47,441 nucleotides of DNA from Candidatus Peregrinibacteria bacterium (GTDB lineage Bacteria > Patescibacteriota > Gracilibacteria > UBA1369 > UM-FILTER-53-11), in contig JACRID010000050.1 in NCBI GenBank assembly GCA_016220145.1, forward strand, positions 1-47,441, written 5' to 3'. The position numbers were made by a program, and so were the translations under genes. Each line of letters begins with the position of its first letter. Position 1 is the stretch's first letter. Positions 24,756-32,813 of this stretch are shown here, piece after piece. Below the pieces are notes generated by a model, which did not search any database, was not told where the DNA came from, and saw only the letters and a list, made by a program, of their open reading frames with translations.

Positions 24756-25463
24756 ATGAAAATCTTTATAAAAACATGGATTCATCAATGGAAAGAACTT
24801 TTAAATGAGAGAAATTTTAGAATCTCGCTGTACGTTGGAATCGGCCTTCTTTTGTTGGCCATGGTTATCAATTATCAGGCGGTTTTGTACACATCAAATG
24901 TGCCCGTATTGTCCGTTGGCGACTTGATTTTGGACAATATCCCAACCAAAGATCTGTTGTTTATGTACACTTACGGCATATTCATAGTGGTGGGAATAAC
25001 TGCTTTATACCCGTTTATTTTTAGGCCGAATTTGGTTCCGTTCACCATGAAAACCATTGCCGCTTTTATTATGATAAGAGCATTTTTCATTAGTCTTACC
25101 CACATAGGTGCTCCGGAGAATTTTTTTCGTCTTCCGCAAATGGACGATCAGCCCGGGCTTTTTAAACTGTTTTATCTGAATGACCTGTTTTTCTCCGGAC
25201 ACACTGGTTTTCCCTTTTTATCCGCTCTCCTTTTTTGGGAAAATAAAATTTTGCGTTATTTTTTAATAGCGATGTCGGTTGCGCAGGCCAATACGGTTTT
25301 ATTCATGCATGTTCACTATTCCATTGACGTATTCTCCGCTTATTTCATTACCTATACCATCTATACTGTCAGCGACAAGATCTTCAACAAGCTTAATTTT
25401 TCATTCAGAGAAATAGCGCATCGGGTTAAGGATAGAATTTGGTTCTCGGCTAACTCACATTAA
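24756..25463 (+). CDS. PAP2 / sphingomyelin-synthase-like membrane enzyme
   Basis: 235 aa with about six membrane helices. The catalytic motifs are those of the PAP2 C-type (sphingomyelin synthase-like) group: FFSGHTGFPF with the first His, and HVHYSIDVFSAYF with the second His and the Asp. It probably removes or transfers a lipid phosphate or phospho-headgroup at the membrane. It starts 12 nt after the second ATPase gene and overlaps the pgk 3' end by 9 nt tail to tail. Substrate unknown. Confidence 0.8.
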   Translation: MKIFIKTWIHQWKELLNERNFRISLYVGIGLLLLAMVINYQAVLYTSNVPVLSVGDLILDNIPTKDLLFMYTYGIFIVVGITALYPFIFRPNLVPFTMKTIAAFIMIRAFFISLTHIGAPENFFRLPQMDDQPGLFKLFYLNDLFFSGHTGFPFLSALLFWENKILRYFLIAMSVAQANTVLFMHVHYSIDVFSAYFITYTIYTVSDKIFNKLNFSFREIAHRVKDRIWFSANSH

Positions 25464-26639
25464 AACCGCAATACCTGGCAATTTTCTGCCTTCCAGAAAT
25501 TCAAGCATTGCTCCTCCTCCGGTGGAAACGAATGTAAATTTTTTCGCAGATATTTTGCAGCGCTTTAACGCGTCTATGGTATCGCCACCGCCTATGTATG
25601 TTCCCGCTTTCTTATGCATTTTTGCCAGTGCGGCCGCTATTGCCTTTGTGCCGGAGCAGAATGGCGTGAATTCATAAAGTCCCATCGGTCCGTTCCAGAT
25701 GACGGACTTGGATTGTGCAATAATTTCCGCAAATAATTTTCTGGTTTCGCTGCCGATGTCGAGTATCTTCATTTTGCCCTCAACGTCTTCAAGTGGAAGG
25801 TCCAGGGTTTTTGCGTATTCGGTAGCCATATCCGCCACAATCACATCCTTTGGCAGCACAATCTTTTGGCCGCGCTTTTCCGCCAATAATAAAAGATTGC
25901 GTGCGACTTCAATTTTATCTTTCTCATATAATGAAGCACCGACGTCATAACCTTCGGCGGCAAGAAACGTATTTGCAAGAGCGCCGCCGATCAGAATATA
26001 TTCCGCTTTACCGAAAAAGCTTTTAAGCAAGCCGATTTTTGTATCTACCTTGGCGCCTCCGACAATGAGTGTCAGCGGTTTTTTGGGATTTTTAAGCAGA
26101 GGAGTGAGATTTTTAATTTCCTTTTCCACTAAAAATCCGGCGTAAGCCGGCAAGTACTTGGCAATTCCCGCTGTCGAAGAGTGCTTTCTATGGCACGCCG
26201 CAAAAGCATCGTTCACAAAAATGTCCCCGAGTTCGGCCAATTCTTTTGTGAATTTCGGTTCGCACTTTTCTTCTTCAGGATGAAATCTGATGTTTTCCAA
26301 CAGGATTATTTCACCGTTCTTCATTTTTTTAATTTCTGCAGCAACCGGTTTCCCAACACAATTGTGAAGTTTGTGAACCCTGTGTTCTACGAGTTTTTCA
26401 AGGCATTTAGCCACGGCATCAAGCTTTAATCCGTCAACTATGCGGCCTTCCGGCCTGCCAAGATGAGTCATTACTATAACCTTGGCTCTTTTTCTCAATA
26501 AATATTTTATCGTCGGTAAGGTTTCTTTTATACGCGTGTTATCCGTTACACCATGTTTGTCGATTGGCACGTTGAAATCCACACGAAGCATTACGTGGCG
26601 CCCCTTAATGTTCTTGAGCTGTTTTAATGTGTGTAACAT
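25455..26639 (-). CDS. pgk: Phosphoglycerate kinase
   Basis: 394 aa from MLHTLKQLKNIKG (26639), the normal family length; the listed ORF adds 42 residues read out of the ribH 3' region and is rejected. Transfers phosphate from 1,3-bisphosphoglycerate to ADP. Seen: VMLRVDFNVPID, DNTRIKETLPTI, MTHLGRPEG, LLENIRFHPEEE, NDAFAACHRKHSS, the hinge TLIVGGAKVDTKIG, VIWNGPMGLYE and FVSTGGGAMLEFLEG. The promoter lies in the ribH stop region: TATAGT 10 nt before the ATG, with TGA in front. Confidence 0.96.
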   Translation of the reverse strand: MLHTLKQLKNIKGRHVMLRVDFNVPIDKHGVTDNTRIKETLPTIKYLLRKRAKVIVMTHLGRPEGRIVDGLKLDAVAKCLEKLVEHRVHKLHNCVGKPVAAEIKKMKNGEIILLENIRFHPEEEKCEPKFTKELAELGDIFVNDAFAACHRKHSSTAGIAKYLPAYAGFLVEKEIKNLTPLLKNPKKPLTLIVGGAKVDTKIGLLKSFFGKAEYILIGGALANTFLAAEGYDVGASLYEKDKIEVARNLLLLAEKRGQKIVLPKDVIVADMATEYAKTLDLPLEDVEGKMKILDIGSETRKLFAEIIAQSKSVIWNGPMGLYEFTPFCSGTKAIAAALAKMHKKAGTYIGGGDTIDALKRCKISAKKFTFVSTGGGAMLEFLEGRKLPGIAVLM

Positions 26640-26649
26640 AGTTACCCTC

Positions 26650-26658
26650 ACTATATCA
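26650..26658 (-). promoter_or_regulatory. pgk extended -10 formed partly by the ribH stop codon
   Basis: Minus strand TGATATAGT: the TGA (26658-26656) is the ribH stop and also the TGn of an extended -10; TATAGT (26655-26650) sits 10 nt before the pgk ATG. pgk can therefore be transcribed apart from the riboflavin genes as a near-leaderless mRNA. Confidence 0.55.
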
Positions 26659-27075
26659 TTTTTGTGGGCTCCTTTGCAGTATTTCGATAAGTCCATTTGC
26701 ACATTCGTATCCTTTGTTGTGTTTTGAATTTTCTGCAGACCGTTCAAACGCATTACTAATATCATGGCACATCAAAACGCCGAACATAATTGGTATGCGA
26801 TTTTCTATCGAAACTTTTTGAATGCCATAAGTTACGCCTTCACAAACGGCTTTATAATGGTCTGTTTCTCCTTTGATTACACAGCCGAGTGCAATAATGC
26901 CCGCAAATTTCTTGGAATCGATCAATTTCTGCGCCATAAATGGAATCTCAAAAGCACCCGGAACTGCAAAAATCTCATATTTTAGGCCGGCTTTATCCAA
27001 GGCTTTTTTTGAACCCGTAATAAGGCGGTCGCAAATCTTTTTATTGAATTGTGAGGCGATAATTGCTATCTGCAT
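26656..27075 (-). CDS. ribH: 6,7-dimethyl-8-ribityllumazine synthase
   Basis: 139 aa. Condenses the pyrimidine ribitylamine with dihydroxybutanone phosphate to give lumazine, the penultimate riboflavin step; usually forms icosahedral shells. Seen: IAIIASQFNKKICD, FAVPGAFEIPFMAQ, ALGCVIKGETDHYK and PIMFGVLMCHDISNAFERS, all conserved active-site or assembly blocks. It starts 37 nt after ribE. ribBA and ribD are not in the window, so whether the cell makes riboflavin de novo or salvages an intermediate is open. Confidence 0.95.
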   Translation of the reverse strand: MQIAIIASQFNKKICDRLITGSKKALDKAGLKYEIFAVPGAFEIPFMAQKLIDSKKFAGIIALGCVIKGETDHYKAVCEGVTYGIQKVSIENRIPIMFGVLMCHDISNAFERSAENSKHNKGYECANGLIEILQRSPQK

Positions 27076-27112
27076 TTTTCTTCTGTTAATAAAGATGCGC
27101 CTTACGGGCGCA

Positions 27113-27715
27113 TTAATGGCTTAGCCTCGCTGCGGCTTCGGCCTGGTTGTAAAGATATCGTGCCATCACATCCACTTCAATATTAATTGGGTCTCCTTTT
27201 TTGCAAAAACGCAGGTTAGTGTTTTTTAAAGTGTAAGGAATGGTTGCGACGGTGAAACTATTATTGGATACCGACGCTATTGTTAAACTTATGCCATTTA
27301 ACGCGACAGAACCTTTTTCCGCAATAAATCGTTTAATGGAATTGGGCAGTTCTACGGTTAGATAAGCGCCTTTTTTGCCTCTTTCAAATTTTATGACTTT
27401 GGAGGTGGAATCAACGTGGCCTGTGACGAAATGACCGTCAAACGCGTCGCCAAGCCGAAGACTTGATTCCAAGTTCAGATGTGCGCCGATTTTTAAATAA
27501 GAAAGATTTGTTCTGTTCGAGGTTTCTTTTATAACACATGCCCTAAATCCTGTTTTTGTTATGGCTGTTACGGTTAAGCATGCGCCGTTTACTGCAATGC
27601 TGTCGCCCGATTGCGGTTTTATTTTTTTGGAGGCGATTTCTATAACAACGGATCCGTTTGTAGCGGGCATTTTTGCCTTCAGGGAGCCAACTTCTCTGAT
27701 AATTCCGGTGAACAT
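27113..27715 (-). CDS. ribE: Riboflavin synthase, alpha chain
   Basis: 200 aa. Dismutates two lumazines to riboflavin. Two tandem lumazine-binding barrels: MFTGIIREVGSL...VAVNGACLTVT (1-95) and HFVTGHVDST...VALNGISLTIASV (about 96-190), with SSLRLGDAFDGHFVTGHVD at the junction. It leads the ribE-ribH pair. The promoter is excellent and only 8 nt upstream, which leaves no space for an FMN riboswitch on this transcript. Confidence 0.95.
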   Translation of the reverse strand: MFTGIIREVGSLKAKMPATNGSVVIEIASKKIKPQSGDSIAVNGACLTVTAITKTGFRACVIKETSNRTNLSYLKIGAHLNLESSLRLGDAFDGHFVTGHVDSTSKVIKFERGKKGAYLTVELPNSIKRFIAEKGSVALNGISLTIASVSNNSFTVATIPYTLKNTNLRFCKKGDPINIEVDVMARYLYNQAEAAARLSH

Positions 27716-27723
27716 ACATTATT

Positions 27724-27752
27724 GTGATACCCGGATTGTTTAGGATTGTCAA
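27724..27752 (-). promoter_or_regulatory. ribE promoter, near-leaderless
   Basis: Minus strand: perfect -35 TTGACA (27752-27747), 17-nt spacer, TATCAC (27729-27724), then 8 nt to the ribE ATG. The predicted 5' leader is 0-3 nt. Confidence 0.7.
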
Positions 27753-27888
27753 TTCGCGGGCGAGTATGTTTTGTTCTCTCATCCACGCAGGGCAGGTTTA
27801 TGAGTTAATATTTTTTTCATAAAAATTTAACGGAAATTTCATCTTGTTTTGCTATGGTGCAGACACTTTATTTTTTAACTTTGCACTT

Positions 27889-28275
27889 ATGCGAGGTTTC
27901 AACAAGGTTATGCTCTACGGCAACCTGACTTCGGATCCGGAGGTCATACCAACAAAGACCGGTAAAACGTTTACCACGTTTTCACTCGCCACAAACCGCG
28001 ATTGGAAAAACAAAGACGGAGAAGTGGTTTCCGCAACGGATTTTCACAAGGTTGTATCATTCGGGAAATTGGGGGAAATAGTCGGGAAATATCTAAAAAA
28101 GGGAAGACCTGTTTTGGTTTGCGGGCGCTTAAACAACAGATCTTATGTAAATAAAGAAGGACAAAAGCGCTATGTGACGGAAGTTGTAATGGATGATTTT
28201 AATTTCTTATCTCGCGGCAAAAAGCTGAAAAAACAGGTGCCGACGGAAGAATCTGCGGAAGTGGCGGTTGCCTAA
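27889..28275 (+). CDS. ssb: Single-stranded DNA-binding protein
   Basis: 128 aa from MRGFNKVMLYGNL (27889); the listed ORF adds 15 unlikely residues. OB-fold SSB: NKVMLYGNLTSDPEVIPTKTGK, FSLATNRDWKNKDGE, TDFHKVVSFGKLGEIVGKYLKKG and VCGRLNNRSYVNKEGQKRY. The C-terminus is short and ends EESAEVAVA, lacking the usual acidic DDDIPF-type tip that recruits repair partners in model bacteria. A candidate extended -10 (TGCTATGGT, hexamer 27852-27857) lies upstream. Structured element B begins directly after its stop. Confidence 0.94.
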   Translation: MRGFNKVMLYGNLTSDPEVIPTKTGKTFTTFSLATNRDWKNKDGEVVSATDFHKVVSFGKLGEIVGKYLKKGRPVLVCGRLNNRSYVNKEGQKRYVTEVVMDDFNFLSRGKKLKKQVPTEESAEVAVA

Positions 28276-28276
28276 A

Positions 28277-28461
28277 GCAAGGACGGAGGATGTATTTTTG
28301 AGACCATTTTAGACTGCTGGGCCGCTGGATCATGCTGACCCCGCATCGCGGGGGAGGTGGCGCAGATACTTCTGCGCCAATCCAGCGGCCGTCGCGAGGG
28401 CGTACATGTTAGACCGAGTGACATGCAGGCCATGGTCGAAAAAATACGCAGACGTCCTTGC
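28277..28461 (+). repeat. Structured intergenic element, copy B
   Basis: A 185-nt relative of 9784-9950. Outer stem GCAAGGAC (28277-28284) / GTCCTTGC (28454-28461), then GTATTTTT / AAAAATAC, then GACCAT / ATGGTC. Core CTGC...GCAG; inner stem GGCCGCTGGAT (28320-28330) / ATCCAGCGGCC (28380-28390) enclosing CCCCGC-ATC-GCGGGG and GGCGCAGA-TACT-TCTGCGCC. A further hairpin CATGT...ACATG follows. Sequence shared with copy A: GACTGCTGGGCCGC, GGATCATG, AATCC, GCGGCCGT, GCAGGCC. The inner stem carries a T-A pair where A has A-T, and the outer stems differ but both pair, so the fold is conserved. Confidence 0.8.
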
Positions 28462-28487
28462 CGCAATGCAGTATACTTTCCTCGAGT

Positions 28488-29408
28488 ATGAGGTTCTCAA
28501 TCGTAATTCCAACGCACAATCGCAGCGAAACTTTAAAAGATTGTTTAAAAGCGCTGTTTGAGCAGAATTATCCAAAATCGGAGTACGAAATAATAGTTGT
28601 GGACGATGGAAGCCAGGATGATACTCAAGTTGTCCTTAATAAAATAAAGAGGAGATCACCGGTTGATTTTTCCTTTTATTATCAGCCAAACCAGGGGCAG
28701 GGAGTTGCGCGCAACAAAGGCATGGGGAATGCAAAGGGAGAAATAATACTTTTGCTCGGCGATGACATAATTGCAACACCGGAACTCTTAAGCGAACACG
28801 ATCGCATTCACAAATTGCATCCGGAGGAGCGCGCGGCCGTTTTGGGCTTTGTGACTTGGCATCCGAAGCTTTGTGTAACCCCGTTGATGAGTTTTATGGA
28901 ACGCGGAGGCGCAATTTTGGGTAAATTTGGAGGGAATCAATTCGCCTTCGACTTATTGGAAGGCACAGAACGTGCGGATTATCGCTTATTTTACACATCC
29001 AACATATCTTTAAAGTCGGCTGTTCTTAAAGAAAATAAATTTGATCCGTGGTTTTCCGGTTACGGCTGGGAAGATATAGAGCTTGGTTACAGGCTTACTC
29101 AAAAAGTTGGATTGGAACTTTATTACAATTCACAGGCAATTGCATATCACGATCACATGATTGGCGAGGAACAATGGGCATCCCGCATGGTGGATATTGG
29201 TTTTTCAAGTCATTTGATTAATAAAAAATATCCGGAATTAAAACGCGTGCCGTCGCGCAGAAAGCAGGCGATTTTTTGTATAATAAGCCATCCATTAGCG
29301 CTGTCCGCCTTCAAAATCCTAAACAAAAATTTGTATTTCTACGCCCTCTCGAAAAAATATTTTCTAGAAGGCCTGTTTAGAGGGTATAATGAAAAAAGAT
29401 ATGTATAA
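28488..29408 (+). CDS. Family 2 glycosyltransferase
   Basis: 306 aa from MRFSIVIPTHNRSETL (28488), with a TATACT box 10 nt upstream; the listed ORF start at 28458 is not favoured. GT-A fold, inverting, cytoplasmic or membrane-edge. Seen: VVDDGSQDDT (nucleotide-binding Asp), NQGQGVARNKGMGNAKGEIILLLGDDI (metal-binding motif), WFSGYGWEDIELGYRL (the acceptor/catalytic ED motif) and a C-terminal basic, aromatic tail that may lie on the membrane. It probably builds an envelope polysaccharide; donor and acceptor unknown. It overlaps the next gene by 8 nt. Confidence 0.9.
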   Translation: MRFSIVIPTHNRSETLKDCLKALFEQNYPKSEYEIIVVDDGSQDDTQVVLNKIKRRSPVDFSFYYQPNQGQGVARNKGMGNAKGEIILLLGDDIIATPELLSEHDRIHKLHPEERAAVLGFVTWHPKLCVTPLMSFMERGGAILGKFGGNQFAFDLLEGTERADYRLFYTSNISLKSAVLKENKFDPWFSGYGWEDIELGYRLTQKVGLELYYNSQAIAYHDHMIGEEQWASRMVDIGFSSHLINKKYPELKRVPSRRKQAIFCIISHPLALSAFKILNKNLYFYALSKKYFLEGLFRGYNEKRYV

Positions 29409-30774
29409 AAAGATACTTTTAGGAGTGGCAATCGTTGTTGTTGTTTCATTTATTGCAATCAGATGTGCGCGAACTCGCACTCCATCAAGCGGTCCGGCAG
29501 CGCTCACTTTTTACGGACTTGCCGATAGCGATGTTTTCGACCCGATTATCACGCGTTACAAGTCTAACCATCCGGGCGTCACCATCAAATATAAGAAATT
29601 TAATGATCCGGTTGAGTTTGAAAATCTGCTTGTGAATGAGGTGGCCGAAGGTCAGGGGCCGGATATTTTCTATCTTCACAATACTTGGCTTCCAAGGCAT
29701 ATAAAAAAGCTTGTTCCGTTAAAATCAGATACATTTACACAGCAAAAATTCTCCGAAACTTATGTGAATGTAACTGCGGATGATTTTATTCAGCCCGATC
29801 CGGCCGATGGTAATCGTAAAATTTACGCGCTGCCATTATATGTAGACACACTGGCTCTTTATTACAACAAGTCAATTTACGAGAAGAAATTGCCGGAAAA
29901 AGGCAAACCGGCCAATAATTGGGATGCTTTAAAAGAAGATGCGTCCAAATTGAGAAAACAGACTCAAGATGGCGTTTTGGAAGAAGGTGAAATAGCGCTT
30001 GGCCGTGCCGACAACATTCGTTTAGCTGCGGATATTATTTATAACTTCTTTTTGCAAAGCGGCGTTGATTTTTACAACAAAGACTTTAAAAATGCGCAGT
30101 TCGCCGGTCCAGGACAAGAATCATTTGATTATTTCTTGAGCTTCTCCGATAAAAAGAACAAAAATTACAGTTGGAGTGCGGATATCGTGCCGTCCTCATC
30201 GCCATTAAAGGAAGTCGAAGCATTCTTGGCCGGAAAAGTTTCCGCGATTTTGGCTTATTCCGATCTTTATCCTGCGCTGGAGACTCATCTTAAGAATGTA
30301 AAAAGCCGAAACCCGTCGGTTATAAGTTTGAGTGACATTGCAGTTATGCCCGTACCCCAAATTGCGACTAACGAGGCTGATTACAAAGTGTTGGCTGATT
30401 ATTATGGTTTGGCTGTTTCAAGAAATTCCAAAAATGCGCAAGCAGCGTGGGATTTTGTGCAGTTTGCAACCTCACAAGCTGAATCAAAAGCTTTCCATCA
30501 GAAGACCAAGCTGCCGGCCGCCCGCAGAGATTTGATAGAGGAACAGAAAAAAGAACCGATTACGGACGTTTTTGTGTCGCAAGTCGGTTATGCCGGGAGC
30601 TATCGGCTGTTTTCCGATGTTAAGTTCAGGAAGTTTATGAATGAGGCTGTGCAAAATGCTTTGAGTGGACAAACTTCAAGTCAAGCACTCGGTGCCGCTC
30701 AAGTAAAAATCAGTGATTTGCTGAAACTCGAAGCGCCAGCGGGGTTGTACCCGATGCCACCAATTAAGAAGTGA
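29401..30774 (+). CDS. Family 1 extracellular solute-binding protein, orphan
   Basis: 457 aa from the ATG at 29401, chosen because TATAAT (29385-29390) with TTCTAG 17 nt before it lies 10 nt upstream; the ATG at 29389 falls inside that -10. N-terminal membrane segment (ILLGVAIVVVVSFIAIRC), then a periplasmic-binding fold typical of sugar ABC transporters: LTFYGLADSDVFDPIITRYK, GPDIFYLHNTWLPRHI, YALPLYVDTLALYYNKSIYEK, LAYSDLYPAL and FVQFATSQAESKAFH. The segment before Cys is IAIRC, not a proper lipobox, so it may stay as a membrane anchor. No permease or ATPase genes are near, so the transport partner is elsewhere or absent. Confidence 0.85.
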   Translation: MYKKILLGVAIVVVVSFIAIRCARTRTPSSGPAALTFYGLADSDVFDPIITRYKSNHPGVTIKYKKFNDPVEFENLLVNEVAEGQGPDIFYLHNTWLPRHIKKLVPLKSDTFTQQKFSETYVNVTADDFIQPDPADGNRKIYALPLYVDTLALYYNKSIYEKKLPEKGKPANNWDALKEDASKLRKQTQDGVLEEGEIALGRADNIRLAADIIYNFFLQSGVDFYNKDFKNAQFAGPGQESFDYFLSFSDKKNKNYSWSADIVPSSSPLKEVEAFLAGKVSAILAYSDLYPALETHLKNVKSRNPSVISLSDIAVMPVPQIATNEADYKVLADYYGLAVSRNSKNAQAAWDFVQFATSQAESKAFHQKTKLPAARRDLIEEQKKEPITDVFVSQVGYAGSYRLFSDVKFRKFMNEAVQNALSGQTSSQALGAAQVKISDLLKLEAPAGLYPMPPIKK

Positions 30775-30782
30775 CAAGTGAG

Positions 30783-30807
30783 TAGATCCTGAAACAAGTT
30801 CAGGATG
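30783..30807. repeat. Palindromic repeat unit at the fmt 3' end
   Basis: AGATCCTGAAACAAGTTCAGGATGA forms a hairpin (ATCCTGAA / TTCAGGAT) and matches the units at 19374-19399. It covers the last codons and stop of fmt (SS-stop), so the repeat has become part of the gene end. It lies in the gap after the solute-binding-protein gene. Confidence 0.7.
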
Positions 30808-31729
30808 AAATTTTCTGCGGTATGTTTTTTTGTCCTCGCAAGAATTCTTCGATGCTCATTTCGCGTTTGGATTCCGGCTGTACCTTGGTTGGCATTACCG
30901 CTCCTTTTTGAGTTCCTATAGCCAAAATCTTGTTTTCAAATACGGCAACTTCCCCCGAGCTATTTTTTTGTTCACCTACGGTGGCGGAAGTGATGATAAT
31001 ACGCTTGTTGTTCCATAAAATAGAACACTTTGGCCAAGTGCTGTAAGCCTTAATTTTTCTGATCATTTGCTCGGCAGTTTCATTGTAAGGATCCAGCATG
31101 CCATCTGTTTTTTCTATTCTTCTGCAATAAGTAGCTTCCTTTGGATTTTGCTCAATACTCTTACCGGTCTTAACGAAAGTTTCAATCACATTCCCCGTAT
31201 GGAGGGCCGCCAGTTTAGACAATTTATGGGACAAACTATCGTAATTATCACCGTTATCTATATCTAATTCTTTTTTATCAATAATTGGGCCGGCATCCAT
31301 TTTTCCGGTCATTTTAATCCAGGTTACGCCGGTTACTTTGTCGCCGTTCAAAAGACCGGCCTGAATGGGGGATGCCCCGCGATATTTTGGGAGCAAAGAA
31401 CCGTGTATATTTATTGATCCGCGAGTTGGTATTTCAAGTAAATCTTTTGGAATGATTTCCCCATATGAAACGACCAATAATATATCCGGCTTTATTTGTG
31501 CAATTTTTTGCTTCAAGCCACTGATTGAATGAGGCTGTTGAATAAATAATTTGTTCATTAGTGCCGTCTGTTTTATTGGTGATGGCATCAGGTTAAGATT
31601 GCGCTTCGCCGGCTTATCTTCGCTTGTAACTACAAACTGTATTTCTATCTTATTATTTGCGGAAAGCGCCTCCAGAATAGGGGAGCCAAATTCACCGGTT
31701 CCGATAAAAATCACCTTTATTTTTTGCAT
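30800..31729 (-). CDS. fmt: Methionyl-tRNA formyltransferase
   Basis: 309 aa from MQKIKVIFIGTGEFG (31729), the standard length; the ORF listed carries 60 extra residues read out of the nrnA start region. Formylates initiator Met-tRNA with 10-formyl-THF. Seen: GTGEFGSPILEAL, VVSYGEIIPKDLLEIPTRGSINIHGSLLPKYRGASPIQ (formyl-transferase active site with Asn/His), GVTWIKMTGKMDAGPII, and the C-terminal OB-like domain. A TAGGAT box lies 10 nt before 31729. A second ATG two codons earlier is possible. Divergent from nrnA. Confidence 0.94.
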   Translation of the reverse strand: MQKIKVIFIGTGEFGSPILEALSANNKIEIQFVVTSEDKPAKRNLNLMPSPIKQTALMNKLFIQQPHSISGLKQKIAQIKPDILLVVSYGEIIPKDLLEIPTRGSINIHGSLLPKYRGASPIQAGLLNGDKVTGVTWIKMTGKMDAGPIIDKKELDIDNGDNYDSLSHKLSKLAALHTGNVIETFVKTGKSIEQNPKEATYCRRIEKTDGMLDPYNETAEQMIRKIKAYSTWPKCSILWNNKRIIITSATVGEQKNSSGEVAVFENKILAIGTQKGAVMPTKVQPESKREMSIEEFLRGQKNIPQKISS

Positions 31730-31779
31730 ATACATGTTAATCCTACTCGGTTTTAAGGGTAAATCTCCAAGGTATTTTA

Positions 31780-31807
31780 TTGACAAACCTGTGGATTCTG
31801 CTACAAT
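31780..31807 (+). promoter_or_regulatory. nrnA promoter, near-leaderless
   Basis: TTGACA (31780-31785), 16-nt spacer, TACAAT (31802-31807) with TGC in front (extended -10), then 10 nt to the ATG at 31818. One of the best promoters in the window. Confidence 0.7.
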
Positions 31808-31817
31808 ACTGGACTTT

Positions 31818-32774
31818 ATGGAAATGAAAGACTTCCAACCGGCAATCTCCCTGATACAGAACGCCAAAAATGTGCTTATAGTTTCGCATAAGAGACCGGA
31901 TGGGGACACATTGGGAGCATCTGTCGCGGTTCAATTGGCTTTGGCACAATTGGGCAAGAAATCCGTGCTCGCTTGTGTTGATGAAATTCCATCACGGCTT
32001 AGCTTCATTCCAAAGACGGAAAGTTTTGTTAAAGAGTTCAATTTAGAGGCTTTTGATTTGATAATAATAAATGATGCAGGCGCTCACCACATGACCGGTT
32101 TTCACGAAAAATACCCGGACTTTTTGTCCAAAAGAATTCCAATTATAAATATAGATCACCATCTTAGTAATGACGGATTTGGCACAATCAACCTGATAGA
32201 TACGAATGCTTCCTGTGCCAGCATGATTGTGTGGAAGCTCATAAAGATGCTGCCTGTTCAGATTACAAAAGAAATGGCATTGGCGCTGCTTGCCGGCATT
32301 TATAACGATACGGGTGGGTTTATGCATGCCAACACAACGCAGGAATCTTTCGAGATTTCGGCCGAACTTTGTAAAACAGGTGTTAAGGTTACAGATGTTG
32401 TGCGTCCGCTTTTTAAACGGTCAACTTTACCTCAGCTTCGTTTGTGGGGCTTTGTTCTGGAAAATATGCACATAAACGATAACAAGGTGCTTTCTTCCGT
32501 GGTTTCAAAAGCCGATTTATATGAAATGGGGGCTCACAGCAGCGATACCGGAGGAATAATTGACTTAATGAATAATGTTGCCGGAGTTAAGTTCTCAATG
32601 CTTTTGGCCGAAGACGATGGCTTGGTTAAAGGTTCGATGAGGACGCAGCGCGATGACATCAATTTGGATGAAATAGCCGGTCAATTTGGCGGCGGAGGTC
32701 ACAGAAAGGCCGCCGGATTCAGAATAAACGGCAGGTTGGAAAAGCAGGTCGTTTGGAAGGTTGTACAGGAATAA
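31818..32774 (+). CDS. nrnA: DHH-family phosphoesterase, NrnA-like (oligoribonuclease / pAp phosphatase)
   Basis: 318 aa from MEMKDFQPAISL (31818); the listed ORF extends back through fmt. Degrades nanoRNAs and/or 3'-phosphoadenosine 5'-phosphate, or cyclic dinucleotide products. Motifs: SHKRPDGDTLGAS (I), IINDAGAHHM (II, usually DTAD/DTSD), NIDHHLSN (III, the DHH), GIYNDTGGFMHANT (IV), and the DHHA1 domain with GQFGGGGHRKAAGF. Motif II is slightly off but keeps the Asp. Which substrate dominates cannot be told. Confidence 0.88.
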   Translation: MEMKDFQPAISLIQNAKNVLIVSHKRPDGDTLGASVAVQLALAQLGKKSVLACVDEIPSRLSFIPKTESFVKEFNLEAFDLIIINDAGAHHMTGFHEKYPDFLSKRIPIINIDHHLSNDGFGTINLIDTNASCASMIVWKLIKMLPVQITKEMALALLAGIYNDTGGFMHANTTQESFEISAELCKTGVKVTDVVRPLFKRSTLPQLRLWGFVLENMHINDNKVLSSVVSKADLYEMGAHSSDTGGIIDLMNNVAGVKFSMLLAEDDGLVKGSMRTQRDDINLDEIAGQFGGGGHRKAAGFRINGRLEKQVVWKVVQE

Positions 32775-32777
32775 CCT

Positions 32778-32807
32778 TTGGCAACCAAAATGGTTTAGGG
32801 ATAAAAT
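32778..32807 (+). promoter_or_regulatory. Promoter for the four-helix membrane protein
   Basis: TTGGCA (32778-32783), 18-nt spacer, TAAAAT (32802-32807), then 6 nt to the GTG start at 32814. The mRNA would begin at or next to the start codon. Confidence 0.5.
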
Positions 32808-32813
32808 GTCCGC

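Noticed and set aside
26640-26765. N-terminal extension of pgk in the ORF track
   Set aside because: The extra 42 residues lie in another frame of the ribH 3' end and are not part of the Pgk family; the near-leaderless promoter points to 26639.
27716-27888. FMN riboswitch upstream of ribE
   Set aside because: No RFN-element consensus was seen, and the ribE promoter lies 8 nt before the ATG, leaving no leader.
31551-31817. Long N-terminal extension of the nrnA ORF
   Set aside because: It is the reverse strand of fmt; the DHH family begins at MEMKDF just after a strong promoter.
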